Shown: positions 1 through 7,645, counted from the first letter of the stretch. The stretch: 41,307 bases of DNA from Clostridia bacterium (GCA_017516765.1 JAFXBE010000081.1:1-41307); one strand, 5' to 3'. The notes: generated by a model not told the origin, from the sequence alone. Made by a program: numbers and translations.

Positions 1-175
1 ACGGCTCCCCGGGCGGCAAACGGCGATAGGAACCCCTTGCTACGCAAGGGTTCCGAAACCACCGTACACGCCGCTGGTTTCGGATTGACAATCGGAGGGC
101 TGCGGCCCTCCGATACCTCTGGGACTTCTTTGACAGTCTGACGCCATGTTTTCGTTCGAGAACATGGCGTTTTTT
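1..175 (+). repeat. Family C hairpin element, copy 1 (cut by window start)
   Basis: This non-coding stretch matches the segment at 24305-24586: both carry a proline-rich looking GC block (ctccccgggcggcaaacggc), a hairpin around ccccttgc/gcaagggtt, the string acgccgctggtttcgg, and the linker ttTGACAGTCTGA at 129-141. The linker is followed here by a strong hairpin terminator. The same linker plus a different hairpin ends the copy at 31320-31520. The first part of the element lies outside the window. Seen directly; no function is known to me. Confidence 0.7.
141..175 (+). terminator. Rho-independent terminator
   Basis: A perfect 10-bp stem (acgccatgtt at 141-150, aacatggcgt at 161-170) is followed by six T. 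It closes a gene to the left of the window and insulates the sigma-factor operon that starts at 316. It is also the terminal variable hairpin of the family C element. Confidence 0.85.
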
Positions 176-224
176 CAGTTGATGCAGCTTCTCCGGGCAG
201 GATACCGAAAAAATTTTTTCTCCG

Positions 225-251
225 GCAAACCAAAAGCACATCTCGTGCGTC
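225..251 (+). promoter_or_regulatory. ECF-type (probably autoregulated) promoter
   Basis: GCAAACC at 225-231 and CGTCTG at 248-253 are separated by 16 bases. This fits the AAC / CGTC pattern with 16-17 base spacer known for ECF sigma promoters of Bacillota (SigW, SigX, SigV class). It lies about 65 bases before the ECF sigma gene, so the sigma factor probably drives its own operon. No sigma-A promoter is evident here. Confidence 0.6.
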
Positions 252-315
252 TGATAATCGGAAGCAGATCCCGCATGCCTTCGGGCGATGCGGAAAAGGG
301 GAGGGAAGTGATGCC

Positions 316-792
316 GTGAATGCCGTCACCTTTCAGGCAAAGGCGAAGCAGCTGGAAAAGCTGCTGTACCGGATCGCCTGGAGCTATCTGGGCAACAACC
401 AGGATGTGGAGGATGTGGTGCAGGACGCCTTGATGAAGGCGTGGGAAAAAAGAGATACCCTGCGCAATCCTGACCGTTTTCAGCCGTGGCTTGCACGGAT
501 CCTTGTGAATCAGTGCAGGAATGTGCTGCGCAAACGCAAGAGAGTCAGCTTTTTCCCGCTGGAGGAACAGACTGCCGTCGCCGGGAGCGATCCGGCTGCC
601 GCAGCGGTCCATACGGCTGTGCTCAGCCTGAAGCCGGAACAGCGTATGGCGGTTACGCTGTTTTATCTGGATGGGTATTCGGTCAACGAGATCGCCGAAA
701 CCCTCGGCAGCCCTGCCGGCACGGTCAAAACGCGGCTGCATGCGGCCAGAAAGCAGCTCAGAAAGCTCCTTGAGGCGGATTGGGAGGAATAA
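316..792 (+). CDS. ECF subfamily RNA polymerase sigma factor
   Basis: A 158-aa sigma-70 family protein of the extracytoplasmic-function group, which directs core RNA polymerase to a small regulon. Region 2 spans about residues 10-75 (LGNNQDVEDVVQDALMKAWE, then a basic stretch RNVLRKRKR) and region 4 about residues 100-152 (LKPEQRMAVTLFYLDGYS, EIAETLG, GTVKTRLHAARK helix-turn-helix). The start is GTG at 316, chosen because GGGGAGG lies about 10 bases upstream; an ATG at 311 is out of frame. It is followed after 4 bases by a DUF4179-type membrane protein, the usual place of an anti-sigma regulator. An ECF-like promoter at 225-251 suggests autoregulation. Family assignment is secure; the inducing signal is not known. 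Confidence 0.93.
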   Translation: MNAVTFQAKAKQLEKLLYRIAWSYLGNNQDVEDVVQDALMKAWEKRDTLRNPDRFQPWLARILVNQCRNVLRKRKRVSFFPLEEQTAVAGSDPAAAAVHTAVLSLKPEQRMAVTLFYLDGYSVNEIAETLGSPAGTVKTRLHAARKQLRKLLEADWEE

Positions 793-796
793 AGCA

Positions 797-1984
797 ATGA
801 AGAAAGAAGATTTCAGCCGGTATCTGGCTTCGGTCGTTCCCGAACCCCCCGCGGGCTTTTCCGACCATATGGACCGTGTGCTGGGGCAGATCGTCCGGCA
901 GGAGGAAAACGCCCGCGGCACGGAACCCCGGAACGGCGGAACAGGTTTCAACAAGCGGGTGTTTGCGCTTGCGCTTGCAGTATTGGTTCTGCTTTGCTCC
1001 GCAGCATGGGCGGCGGCGCATTGGGGCATTTTCGATTCCCTCGGCTTTCTCTTCGGCAGACCGGAAAGCGGCGTGCAGCTTCAGAAGATCATGCACAGGG
1101 AAACTATCAATGATGTGAAGATCAGCATTCTGGAGGCCGGTTACGACGGGCGCACGCTGCTTTTGCAGTACAGCTACCGTCTGCCCGGCGAAACGCAGGC
1201 CTGGGCATCCGCCGAAGACGGGCTGCCCCCGGAGGCGATGGAGCAGCTGAACAGCCGACGGGTGGGCTGGTGGATCGATCATTTCTGGATCGACGGGCAG
1301 TGTGTGGATATGGCAGCCAATTCCGGCTCGGTGACAGAGGGCACGGAGAACCCCGGCGAGATCCTGATCACGGAATACTGGCGGCTGGATCATCTGGAGA
1401 TCGCTCTGGACGGCAGGGTGACCATCGCCCTGCCCATTGGCGAAAAGCAGCCGCTGGAGCAGTATTCGTTGGCAGAGCATCCGGAAAAATACGATGCAGA
1501 CGGTATGCTCAGGCAGCCGCAGCAGGGCGTGGTCGTCTTTTCCTTTGATGCGGGCGATGTGCGCAGGCAGATCACCACCTTGCACCCCGGCACGGAGACC
1601 GTTGTCGATGAAGGCAGGGTAACCGTTGCCGAAGCCGCCTTTTCGCCCCTGATGACCTACATCACCCTTGCGCTGGAGGGCGACCCCCGGGCGCTGGAGG
1701 CTTACAAGGCGGCGAACGGGGAAGGGCTTTGCGACGAACAGGGCAACGTGCTCTGGCCGTACACCGCAGCAGATGTACACTATGCCTATATTACCTCCCT
1801 TACGCTGGTGGATGGCGAGGGCAACGAGCTGTTCCCGGAGCATCACGGCTGCAACGGCGTCGGGGATGAGGATGCGGAATTCCTGTATCCCGCCATCCCT
1901 GCGGAGCGGATGCCGGAGGAATTGTGGCTGGCGCCGAAGAAGGACGGCATCATCTCGATGCAGGAGGCAGTACAGATCCGGTAA
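797..1984 (+). CDS. DUF4179-like membrane protein, probable anti-sigma factor
   Basis: A 395-aa protein with a short cytoplasmic N-terminus (residues 1-53), one membrane segment (about 55-75, FALALAVLVLLCSAAW) and a large extracytoplasmic part. The GIFDSLGFLFGR segment just after the membrane and the immunoglobulin-like region rich in acidic and aromatic residues resemble DUF4179 proteins, which commonly follow ECF sigma genes in Clostridia and are thought to hold the sigma factor at the membrane. ATG at 797 is 4 bases after the sigma stop, with GGGAGGAA inside the end of the sigma gene as ribosome binding site. The anti-sigma role is inferred from gene order and topology. Confidence 0.75.
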   Translation: MKKEDFSRYLASVVPEPPAGFSDHMDRVLGQIVRQEENARGTEPRNGGTGFNKRVFALALAVLVLLCSAAWAAAHWGIFDSLGFLFGRPESGVQLQKIMHRETINDVKISILEAGYDGRTLLLQYSYRLPGETQAWASAEDGLPPEAMEQLNSRRVGWWIDHFWIDGQCVDMAANSGSVTEGTENPGEILITEYWRLDHLEIALDGRVTIALPIGEKQPLEQYSLAEHPEKYDADGMLRQPQQGVVVFSFDAGDVRRQITTLHPGTETVVDEGRVTVAEAAFSPLMTYITLALEGDPRALEAYKAANGEGLCDEQGNVLWPYTAADVHYAYITSLTLVDGEGNELFPEHHGCNGVGDEDAEFLYPAIPAERMPEELWLAPKKDGIISMQEAVQIR

Positions 1985-2181
1985 TGGACGGAATATTCAG
2001 GCGCGTGTACCGATGGTTTGCCTGCGGTCGTGCTCAGGTTCCCCGGGCGTTCCACCTTGCGTTCCTGCGCACGCTGGAACAGATCGGGGAACGGGAGCGC
2101 ATCCGGCAGCAGTGGCAGGCGGTCAGAAAGGTAACCCCTGCGCCGGATCGGGACTGTGAAAAAACCAACCAATCATCGTAA
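1984..2181 (+). CDS. Small conserved-looking protein, 65 aa, coupled to the DUF4179 gene
   Basis: The start codon shares bases with the preceding stop (TAATG), which suggests translational coupling. The product is short, basic and predicted helical (AFHLAFLRTLEQIGERERIR, no signal peptide, no cysteine motif apart from a single CGR). I do not recognise a family. It lies between the probable anti-sigma gene and the SGNH hydrolase and reads in the same direction, so it belongs to the operon if it is translated. It could be a soluble adaptor of the regulator or a non-coding leftover; coupling and the absence of a gap favour a real gene. Confidence 0.5.
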   Translation: MDGIFRRVYRWFACGRAQVPRAFHLAFLRTLEQIGERERIRQQWQAVRKVTPAPDRDCEKTNQSS

Positions 2182-2198
2182 TACGGGGTGATCCTTTC

Positions 2199-2936
2199 GT
2201 GAAACAGCGGGCTTTGGCGCTGCTTCTGCTGCTGGCATGCCTTTTTGCCTGCCCCGCAGCGGCGCAGGCGACGGATGAAGCGGTTTACGATTCGTTTTTT
2301 GACCAACAGGTGTTTGTGGGGGATTCCATCACCCGGCATTTGAAGATCTATCTCAAAGAGCAGGCAGCCAAAGGGATCTCCGTACCCGAACCCGTCTTCC
2401 TGACAGCGCAGAGCTACATGCTCTACACAGCCAGCCGCAGAAATCTGCTGGAGCGGCATACCAACATCCTCTGGCGCGGGCGGGAGGTGCCGCTGCGGGA
2501 GGCGGTTGCGGAAATAAAGCCCGGGCGGGTGTTCATCCTGCTGGGGGTCAACGATTATGCGGGAGAGGATATTCCCAAGCATATCGGCTACTGCGAGCGT
2601 ATCGTGGATCTGCTGGCGACCCCCGATACCCGGCTGTATTTCTTCTCGCTCACGCCGGTCACGCGCCGGTTCAGCGGCTCCGGCGACCGGCGCACCCAAT
2701 GGGACGAATACAATCTTGCGCTGGAGGAGATGTGCCGGCGAAAGGGCGCGTTCTATATCGACATCGCCACCCCGCTGAAGGACGGGGAGGGGTATCTGAA
2801 GGAGGAATACTGTTCCGACGGGCTCTACCACCTGTCGCCCGCAGGGCTGCGGGTCTGGCTGGATACCCTGCGGGATTATGCCCGGCAGCAATACGAACAG
2901 GGGCTTTGGAGCCCCGAAAAGGAGGCTCTGCAATGA
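2199..2936 (+). CDS. Secreted SGNH/GDSL-family hydrolase
   Basis: A 245-aa protein with a signal peptide (residues 1-24, ending AAAQA). SGNH blocks are visible: FVGDSIT with candidate nucleophile Ser43, GVND at 116-119, and SDGLYHLS with Asp207 and His211. The family removes acyl or acetyl groups from sugars, lipids or cell-wall polymers outside the membrane. GTG at 2199 is chosen because GGGGTG precedes it by 8 bases and gives a complete signal peptide. Its stop overlaps the start of the DUF4358 lipoprotein (ATGA), so the two are co-translated. In this class of bacteria SGNH and DUF4358 genes often sit together near polysaccharide O-acetylation genes; none is present here. Confidence 0.85.
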   Translation: MKQRALALLLLLACLFACPAAAQATDEAVYDSFFDQQVFVGDSITRHLKIYLKEQAAKGISVPEPVFLTAQSYMLYTASRRNLLERHTNILWRGREVPLREAVAEIKPGRVFILLGVNDYAGEDIPKHIGYCERIVDLLATPDTRLYFFSLTPVTRRFSGSGDRRTQWDEYNLALEEMCRRKGAFYIDIATPLKDGEGYLKEEYCSDGLYHLSPAGLRVWLDTLRDYARQQYEQGLWSPEKEALQ

Positions 2937-3409
2937 CTCGGCTGAGAAAAAGCGGTCTTGTGCTGCTGCTTGCGATCATCCCGCTGCTGCTCGGCGCATG
3001 CGCCGCCCCGGCTGCACAGCCGGACAGCCCAGCGCGCCCCCTGCAGGAAACGGTGGGGGAGGCGCTGGCGGGCTATACGGGGCTTGTGCCGGTGGAACTG
3101 ACCGACCTTGTCGGGCTTACCGGGCTTGATGAAACCATGATCGGTGACTGGGTGTATCTGGTCTCTGCCGACGGTCTGTCTGCCGAAGAAGTGATCGCCC
3201 TGCGCTGCACGGAGGAAAACCATGTTCCCGCGGTGAAGGAACGGCTGGAGATCTATCTGGAGCAACGGCTTCGGGAGACCCGGAACTATCTGCCCGATGC
3301 GTATGCATGTCTGCAGCAGGCAGCGGTGCAGACGGAAGGCAGGCTTGTGCTGCTGGTAACGGGCAGCAGGGCGGAGGCGTGGGCAGAAACCATACTGGCG
3401 GGGGAATAG
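2933..3409 (+). CDS. DUF4358 lipoprotein
   Basis: A 158-aa protein with a lipoprotein signal (hydrophobic residues 8-22, lipobox LGAC with Cys23). The mature part (about residues 50-155) has the DUF4358 layout: a hydrophobic strand pair, a Glu-rich centre with EEVIALRC, an amphipathic helix with ERLEIYLEQRLRETRNYLP, and a C-terminal LLVTG strand. The start ATG overlaps the SGNH stop by four bases (ATGA). It is the last gene before a terminator at 3416-3452. The function of DUF4358 is unknown; the pairing suggests that it works with the SGNH hydrolase at the outer face of the membrane. Confidence 0.8.
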   Translation: MTRLRKSGLVLLLAIIPLLLGACAAPAAQPDSPARPLQETVGEALAGYTGLVPVELTDLVGLTGLDETMIGDWVYLVSADGLSAEEVIALRCTEENHVPAVKERLEIYLEQRLRETRNYLPDAYACLQQAAVQTEGRLVLLVTGSRAEAWAETILAGE

Positions 3410-3415
3410 CCCCCA

Positions 3416-3452
3416 TCCCTCTCTGTGCAATACGCACGGAGGGGGATTTTTT
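3416..3452 (+). terminator. Rho-independent terminator of the sigma operon
   Basis: An arm at 3416-3428 (ccctctctgtgc) pairs with gcacggaggggg at 3433-3446, with G-T pairs, and is followed by six T. It begins 7 bases after the DUF4358 stop. The 215 bases from here to the purR terminator hold no convincing gene. Confidence 0.8.
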
Positions 3453-3600
3453 CATGCCCCGGAAAGATTCATATTTCAGAAACATATCGCAGATAAATCG
3501 GAAACCATCCTCCCGTAGAATAGCCATCGTCGGTTGGAACAGATCAGCCGCAATGAAGGAGGATGACGGGCATGAAGAAAAAGAGATGCAAATGCATACA

Positions 3601-3630
3601 AAGAGCCGCACCGTTTCCGGTGCGGCTCTT
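3601..3630 (-). terminator. Terminator after purR
   Basis: A 13-bp perfect stem (aagagccgcaccg / cggtgcggctctt) with loop tttc. It lies 38 bases beyond the purR stop on the minus strand. It is nearly symmetrical and could act in both directions. Confidence 0.75.
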
Positions 3631-3667
3631 TCATCAAATATACTATGCAGGTTTTTGTCAGCCCCGA

Positions 3668-4489
3668 TCAGCCCTTCAGCCAGTCGGCGGGGCGTACGCT
3701 CAGGTTGGAGGGGTCGGCGGGATCCACGTCCATCACCATCAGGGAGCGGTCGTTGTCGATCTGCTTCTTCTGGGGGGTGGCGGTGCTCATCACGAATGCG
3801 GTGCCGATCACATCCACGTGGAACTCGGCCATCAGGTCGATCATGCCCTTGGCGGTGCCGCCCGCCTTGAGGAAATCGTCCACGATCAGCGCACGGGTGC
3901 CCTCGGTCACGGCGCGGCGGTTCAGGCTCATGGTCTCGATGTGCCCGCCGGAGCCGGATACATAGTTGATGTTCACCGCAGGGCCTTCGTACACCTTGCT
4001 GGATCGCCGGGCAATCACCAGCGGCAGCCCCATGGCTTCGGCGGTCATCAGTGCAACGGGGATGCCCTTGGTCTCCATGGTCAGCACGAAATCGGGCTGC
4101 TGGTCGTAGTACTGCTGGGCGATGATGGTGCCCATGGTGGATACCAGCTCGTGCTGGCTCAGGATGTCACTCAGGTAGAGGAAGCCGCCGGGCAGCACCC
4201 GGGAGGTGGTGGCCAGCTGGCTGCACAGGTCGCTCACAAAGCCCAGCGCCTTTTCCCGGCTGATGGCGCGGCGATAGCGCACGCCGCCCGCCGCACCGGT
4301 GACCGTTTCCAGCTGCCCCAGCTCAAAGCGGGTAAAAACGCCCTTGAGCAGGTCGATATCCTCGCTCAGGGTGGATTTTGCCGCATTGAACAACTCGCAG
4401 AAATGGGACAGGGTAAAGATGCGGTTGGGTGCGGAGGTGAGCAGCTTGGTAAGCGCAGCCATGCGCTCGTTGCGGCGGATGTGATCCAA
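3668..4489 (-). CDS. purR: Purine operon repressor PurR (Bacillus type)
   Basis: A 273-aa protein with an N-terminal winged helix (about residues 1-70, FTLSHFCELFNAAKSTLSEDI) and a C-terminal phosphoribosyltransferase fold. The PRPP-binding motif LIVDDFLKAGGTA is at 201-213. In Bacillus subtilis the homologue represses purine synthesis and PRPP releases it. The start is TTG (minus strand, 4489-4487): AAAGGA lies upstream, and the next ATG would remove part of the DNA-binding domain. Length matches the family (about 270-285). It is a single-gene unit between terminators, with its own promoter at 4615-4642. Confidence 0.95.
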   Translation of the reverse strand: MDHIRRNERMAALTKLLTSAPNRIFTLSHFCELFNAAKSTLSEDIDLLKGVFTRFELGQLETVTGAAGGVRYRRAISREKALGFVSDLCSQLATTSRVLPGGFLYLSDILSQHELVSTMGTIIAQQYYDQQPDFVLTMETKGIPVALMTAEAMGLPLVIARRSSKVYEGPAVNINYVSGSGGHIETMSLNRRAVTEGTRALIVDDFLKAGGTAKGMIDLMAEFHVDVIGTAFVMSTATPQKKQIDNDRSLMVMDVDPADPSNLSVRPADWLKG

Positions 4490-4614
4490 TTGGGTTCAGT
4501 CCTTTCGTGGCAGGGCGAAGGTTCGGAAAAACGCCTTCGGCGGGGTGTGAAGGGGAAGAAAATGGCGATTTTGCATGGCCTGCGTGGATCGCAGGCGCAA
4601 AATGCACTCCGCAT

Positions 4615-4642
4615 AGTATACCATAAAAGCTGAATAATTCAA
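4615..4642 (-). promoter_or_regulatory. Promoter of purR
   Basis: On the minus strand TTGAAT (4642-4637) and TATACT (4620-4615) are 16 bases apart. The leader would be about 115 bases and contains a 7-bp hairpin gcctgcg/cgcaggc (4578-4596) with no T-run. Two GTTCG strings just upstream (4661-4665 and 4673-4677) resemble the core of PurBoxes. Confidence 0.6.
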
Positions 4643-4858
4643 GGCACATTTTGCACGAATGTTCGGCTGCACGTTCGACCCGCCCTTCGGCGGGTCGCCC
4701 GCGCTCATAGGGGACAGCAGTTCCGCGGCGCTTATGGGCAGGGTCCCTTCCCTGCCCGCGCCGCTTGCTTGGTCGCCTCCTCGAGCCTACGGCTCTGCGG
4801 GGGCGCCCCCGGTTCGTGGGGCTTGGCTGCGGGGGTGGGGGGTGGGCTATTGAGAAGG

Positions 4859-5041
4859 CTCCTTCCGTTAGGAGGGAGCTGTCGCCGTAAGGCGACTGAG
4901 GGTGTTTGGAGTAGGGGCGGTGTGCCGGTTCGAGCTGGACGATGCCCGGGCAAAAGACCACCATCCCCAACGCCTTGCAAATCCCCCACCATCAGGCACT
5001 ACGTGCCAGCTTCCTCCCCGTAGGGGGAAGAAGCCTTTGCT
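4859..5041. repeat. Family A palindromes and left arm of an inverted repeat pair
   Basis: 4859-4906 is a plus-oriented family A unit: ggctccttcc / ggagggagct hairpin, a second hairpin gtcgcc/ggcgac, then gagggtg. 4896-5005 matches the reverse complement of 6055-6160 on the far side of the SDR gene. 5007-5041 holds a minus-oriented family A unit (cttcctcccc / gggggaag). The whole gap between purR and the SDR gene (4490-5185) otherwise has only the purR promoter and a GC-rich stretch with no gene that I can support. Confidence 0.7.
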
Positions 5042-5136
5042 GTTGGCTTTCTGCCATGGTAACAGCCAACCCACAAGGCTCCTTCTGAGGGTGCTTGGAG
5101 CAAGGGCTGCATACCCATTTCCTTGCCAGCCCCATC

Positions 5137-5168
5137 AAAAATCCCCGGAGCATCAAACAGCTCCGGGG
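5137..5168 (-). terminator. Terminator of the SDR gene
   Basis: Nine-bp perfect stem (ccccggagc 5143-5151, gctccgggg 5160-5168) with a T-run on the minus strand from aaaaat at 5137-5142. It begins 17 bases after the SDR stop codon. Confidence 0.85.
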
Positions 5169-5185
5169 TTCTGCTATTCTGTTCC

Positions 5186-5902
5186 TCACTCCCCGAACCC
5201 GCCGTCCACCCCGAGCACCTGTCCGGTGACAAAACCTGCCCCGTCCGCTGCCAGCCAGCATACGGCGTTGGCAACGTCCTCCGGGGTGCCCAGACGGCAC
5301 AGGGGCGTTTCCTCCGCAAGGGCGGCCAGATCCTCTTCGGTATAGCAGGAAAGCATATCCGTGCGGATCACGCCGGGGCACAGGCAGTTGACGGTGATGC
5401 CGCTGGGGCCCAGCTCTTTGGCGAGGGCTTTGGTCAACCCGATCAGCCCGGCTTTGGCGGCGGAATAGGCTGCCTCGCAGCTGGCTCCCACCCGCCCCCA
5501 GATGCTGGAGATGTTGATGATGCGCCCGCTTTTGCGGCTCACCATACCGGGGATCACCTCCCGGCAGGCGTAGAAAGCGGCGGACAGGCTGGTATCCAGC
5601 ACGGTGTGCCAATCGGTATCGGTCATGTCGGTAAGCAGCCCCTGCCATGCGACCCCGGCATTGTTCACCAGCAGGTCGATGTGCCCAAGCTGCCGCATCG
5701 CAGCTTCCACCATCTCCCGCACCTGCCCGCTGTGGCAGACATCGCAGCGGATGGGCAAAGCCCCGGTCTCCAGTGCCAGCTGCTGTGCGGCGGCATCGCT
5801 GCTGCGGTAGCAGAACGCCACCCGCCAGCCCTTCCCGGCAAGCCCACGGACAATGGCAGCCCCAATCCCCCGGCTGCCCCCGGTGATGAGTGCGGTTTGC
5901 AT
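5186..5902 (-). CDS. SDR-family oxidoreductase (FabG-like / YmfI-like)
   Basis: A 238-aa short-chain dehydrogenase. The NADP(H) site TGGSRGIG is at 7-14, NNAG at 80-83, and the catalytic Ser132/133, Tyr146 and Lys150 (YSAAK) are present, so an active ketoreductase is expected. The start ATG at 5902 has AAGGAGG eleven bases upstream; the longer open frame has no such site. The segment ISSIWG..GASCE is, from memory, typical of YmfI-type proteins that reduce the 5-aminopentanone modification of elongation factor P, rather than fatty-acid FabG. There is no fab cluster nearby, which also argues against a fatty-acid role. It is a single-gene unit flanked by inverted repeats. Confidence 0.88.
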   Translation of the reverse strand: MQTALITGGSRGIGAAIVRGLAGKGWRVAFCYRSSDAAAQQLALETGALPIRCDVCHSGQVREMVEAAMRQLGHIDLLVNNAGVAWQGLLTDMTDTDWHTVLDTSLSAAFYACREVIPGMVSRKSGRIINISSIWGRVGASCEAAYSAAKAGLIGLTKALAKELGPSGITVNCLCPGVIRTDMLSCYTEEDLAALAEETPLCRLGTPEDVANAVCWLAADGAGFVTGQVLGVDGGFGE

Positions 5903-6009
5903 GGTAGGAACCTCCTTATAAGACAGGTCGTGTCTGATGATGATCGCGTTCCGGCACCCTCCGGGAAGGAGCCTCGTGGGGCTGGCTGTCACCAATGCAG
6001 CCACCCGCC

Positions 6010-6180
6010 CCAAGGCTTCTTCCCCCAGCGGGGGAGGAAGCTGTCAGGCGCAGCCTGACTGATGGTAGGGGAATTTGCAAGACGATGGGGACGGTAGTCT
6101 TCTGCCCCGGGCGGTGAACAACCCGAACCGGCATACCGCCACTACTCCAAGCACCCTCAGTCGCCTGACGGCGACAGCCT
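6010..6180. repeat. Family A palindromes and right arm of the inverted repeat pair
   Basis: 6010-6065 is a family A unit (ggcttcttccccc / gggggaggaagc, second hairpin caggc/gcctg). 6055-6160 matches the reverse complement of 4896-5005, sharing strings such as tgccggttcg, gcccgggca and ttgcaaat. 6151-6180 is a partial minus-oriented family A unit. The pair encloses the SDR gene. Confidence 0.65.
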
Positions 6181-6184
6181 ACGG

Positions 6185-6326
6185 CCCGCACCCTCAGTCG
6201 GCGTACAGCCCACTAACCGTGGTCTGTACTTGCTTCGGTTGTCGACTGCGGGTCGCTAACGCCTTCGGCGTTGTGCGCACTGCGCACGCGCTTCCCGACC
6301 TCGCCCCTTGCACAGGGGAGGCTCTT
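6185..6326 (-). repeat. Family B multi-hairpin element, copy 1
   Basis: Read on the minus strand the copy runs from a family A type hairpin (cctcccctgtgcaagggg) through gtgcgcagtgcgcac, the acgccgaaggcgt hairpin, gcgacccgcagtcg, the long hairpin with constant ACGGTTAGT loop, to gactgagggtgcgg. It ends against another family A unit. Together with 6010-6180 it fills the gap between the SDR gene and the GerC-like gene. Confidence 0.8.
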
Positions 6327-6429
6327 TCCGCAGGTGTGGGGCGCGCAGCCCCACCCAGTCCCTCGCAGCGGCCCTGCGGATATCCTATACCCCAGCCCGC
6401 GCAGCGAAAAAACCGAAAGGAAGATCACC

Positions 6430-7491
6430 ATGAAACACCCCCTGCAGGCGGCAGCCTGCGTCCTTATGTGCCTCCTGCTGTGCAGCTGCAGCGCATCCTC
6501 CGGCGAAAAACAGATCTTCCCCATCTGCATGAGCCTGGACCGGCTGCCGGACGGGCGGCTGCAGCTGGGGGTACAGGTGAGCAGCATGGATCCGGCGCAG
6601 GGGTATGCGGTATTCTCCGCCGCCGGTGCCGACTTCGACCAGGCGCTGGAGATCCTTGGAGCATCGATGCCCTACCCGCTGCATTTCGGGCAGCTGCGCC
6701 TGTGCATGCTGGGCTACGCTCTGGCGGCGGAGCAGCCCCTGCGCACGCTGCTGGAACCTGTGGCCGCCCTGCGCACCCTGCGCCCCGATGCAGCGGTAAC
6801 GGTCGCCATGGGCAGCGCACTGGAAACCATGACCGCCCAGCAGCCCGATCTGGGGGTGCGGCTGAGCACCTATCTGGATCAGCTGCTGGCAAGGCTGCGG
6901 CAGGAACGGCTCGCCCCGCAGGAAACCCTGACCGATGTGCTGTCCATGCTGGGCAGCGATCGGGGCGACCCGGTGCTGGGGCTGTGCGCCGTCAACCAAA
7001 ACGCAGCCGGGGACAGCTCCGGGAAGGACAAATCCTCCGGCGGGCAGGAGGGAGAGAAGGCACAGAGCGTGTTCCACGCCTCGGGGAGCATCGCCATCGG
7101 CGAGCCGTCCCCCGGCAGCGATCTGCCCCCCGCCCTCACGGCGGGCGCAATGCCCCGGCAGGGCGGCAACCCTGTGGAATACGTGGGCTGCATCACCACC
7201 GGCGGCGGACGGCTCACCGGCTCCCTCACCGCCGCCCAGACCCGGCTGTTTCTGCTGCTGCGGCAGGAGGCAAGGGTTACATCGTCCTCCCCACAGGAGG
7301 CGATCATCCGCATCCCCAAACAGATCCCCCTGACGGATGCTTCAGAACTTGTAACAACGCTTCGACAGATGGACTGCGACGGTCTGGGCGTTGGCGCAGC
7401 CCTTGCAAGGCAATACTTGGATATCCCCTCCCAGCACGCCGCGCAGCCGGATGATCCTTTCCGTTCCACACATTTGACAATTACATATTGA
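6430..7491 (+). CDS. GerC-like spore-germination lipoprotein (orphan)
   Basis: A 353-aa lipoprotein: hydrophobic residues 4-18 and a lipobox-like LCSC with Cys20. Residues about 28-165 follow the N-terminal domain of Ger(x)C proteins: a DGRLQLGVQV strand, ALEIL, LHFGQLRLCMLGYALA, and a long helix ending at LRQERL. A low-complexity Ser/Gly/Lys linker follows (about 193-213), then a shorter C-terminal domain. In Bacillus, GerC is the lipoprotein of a three-part germinant receptor with membrane proteins GerA and GerB; neither is in the window, so this gene is an orphan or works with receptor genes elsewhere. ATG at 6430 follows AAAGGAAG and gives a complete lipoprotein signal. Confidence 0.7.
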   Translation: MKHPLQAAACVLMCLLLCSCSASSGEKQIFPICMSLDRLPDGRLQLGVQVSSMDPAQGYAVFSAAGADFDQALEILGASMPYPLHFGQLRLCMLGYALAAEQPLRTLLEPVAALRTLRPDAAVTVAMGSALETMTAQQPDLGVRLSTYLDQLLARLRQERLAPQETLTDVLSMLGSDRGDPVLGLCAVNQNAAGDSSGKDKSSGGQEGEKAQSVFHASGSIAIGEPSPGSDLPPALTAGAMPRQGGNPVEYVGCITTGGGRLTGSLTAAQTRLFLLLRQEARVTSSSPQEAIIRIPKQIPLTDASELVTTLRQMDCDGLGVGAALARQYLDIPSQHAAQPDDPFRSTHLTITY

Positions 7492-7502
7492 TGCTGTAAA
7501 AT

Positions 7503-7534
7503 ACAGATGCGGTGTAACCATACGCCGCATCTGT
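7503..7534 (+). terminator. Hairpin after the GerC-like gene
   Basis: A stem acagatgcgg (7503-7512) / ccgcatctgt (7525-7534), extended inward by four weaker pairs. It lacks a T-run directly after it; T5 occurs only at 7556-7560. Possible terminator. Confidence 0.5.
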
Positions 7535-7564
7535 TCCGCGCTTTGTGCTGGAATATTTTTACAC

Positions 7565-7593
7565 TTGCTATTCCGCCTGACCTTTGCTATAAT
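7565..7593 (+). promoter_or_regulatory. Sigma-A promoter of the diguanylate cyclase gene
   Basis: TTGCTA at 7565-7570 and TATAAT at 7588-7593, 17-base spacer. The start codon of the next gene is 52 bases downstream. Confidence 0.75.
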
Positions 7594-7645
7594 TATGCGG
7601 ATGTATCGTCGTTAGTCCAATAGTGATTGCCGAGGTGATTGACCC

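Noticed and set aside
2876..3430. Minus-strand open frames across the DUF4358 gene
   Set aside because: Shadow of a lipoprotein gene with clear lipobox and overlapping start.
3572..3660. ATG with AAGGAGG upstream (MKKKRCKCIQ...)
   Set aside because: The frame runs through the purR terminator and then across the purR gene in antisense; probably a remnant or chance ribosome site. Kept out of the gene list although the ribosome site is good.
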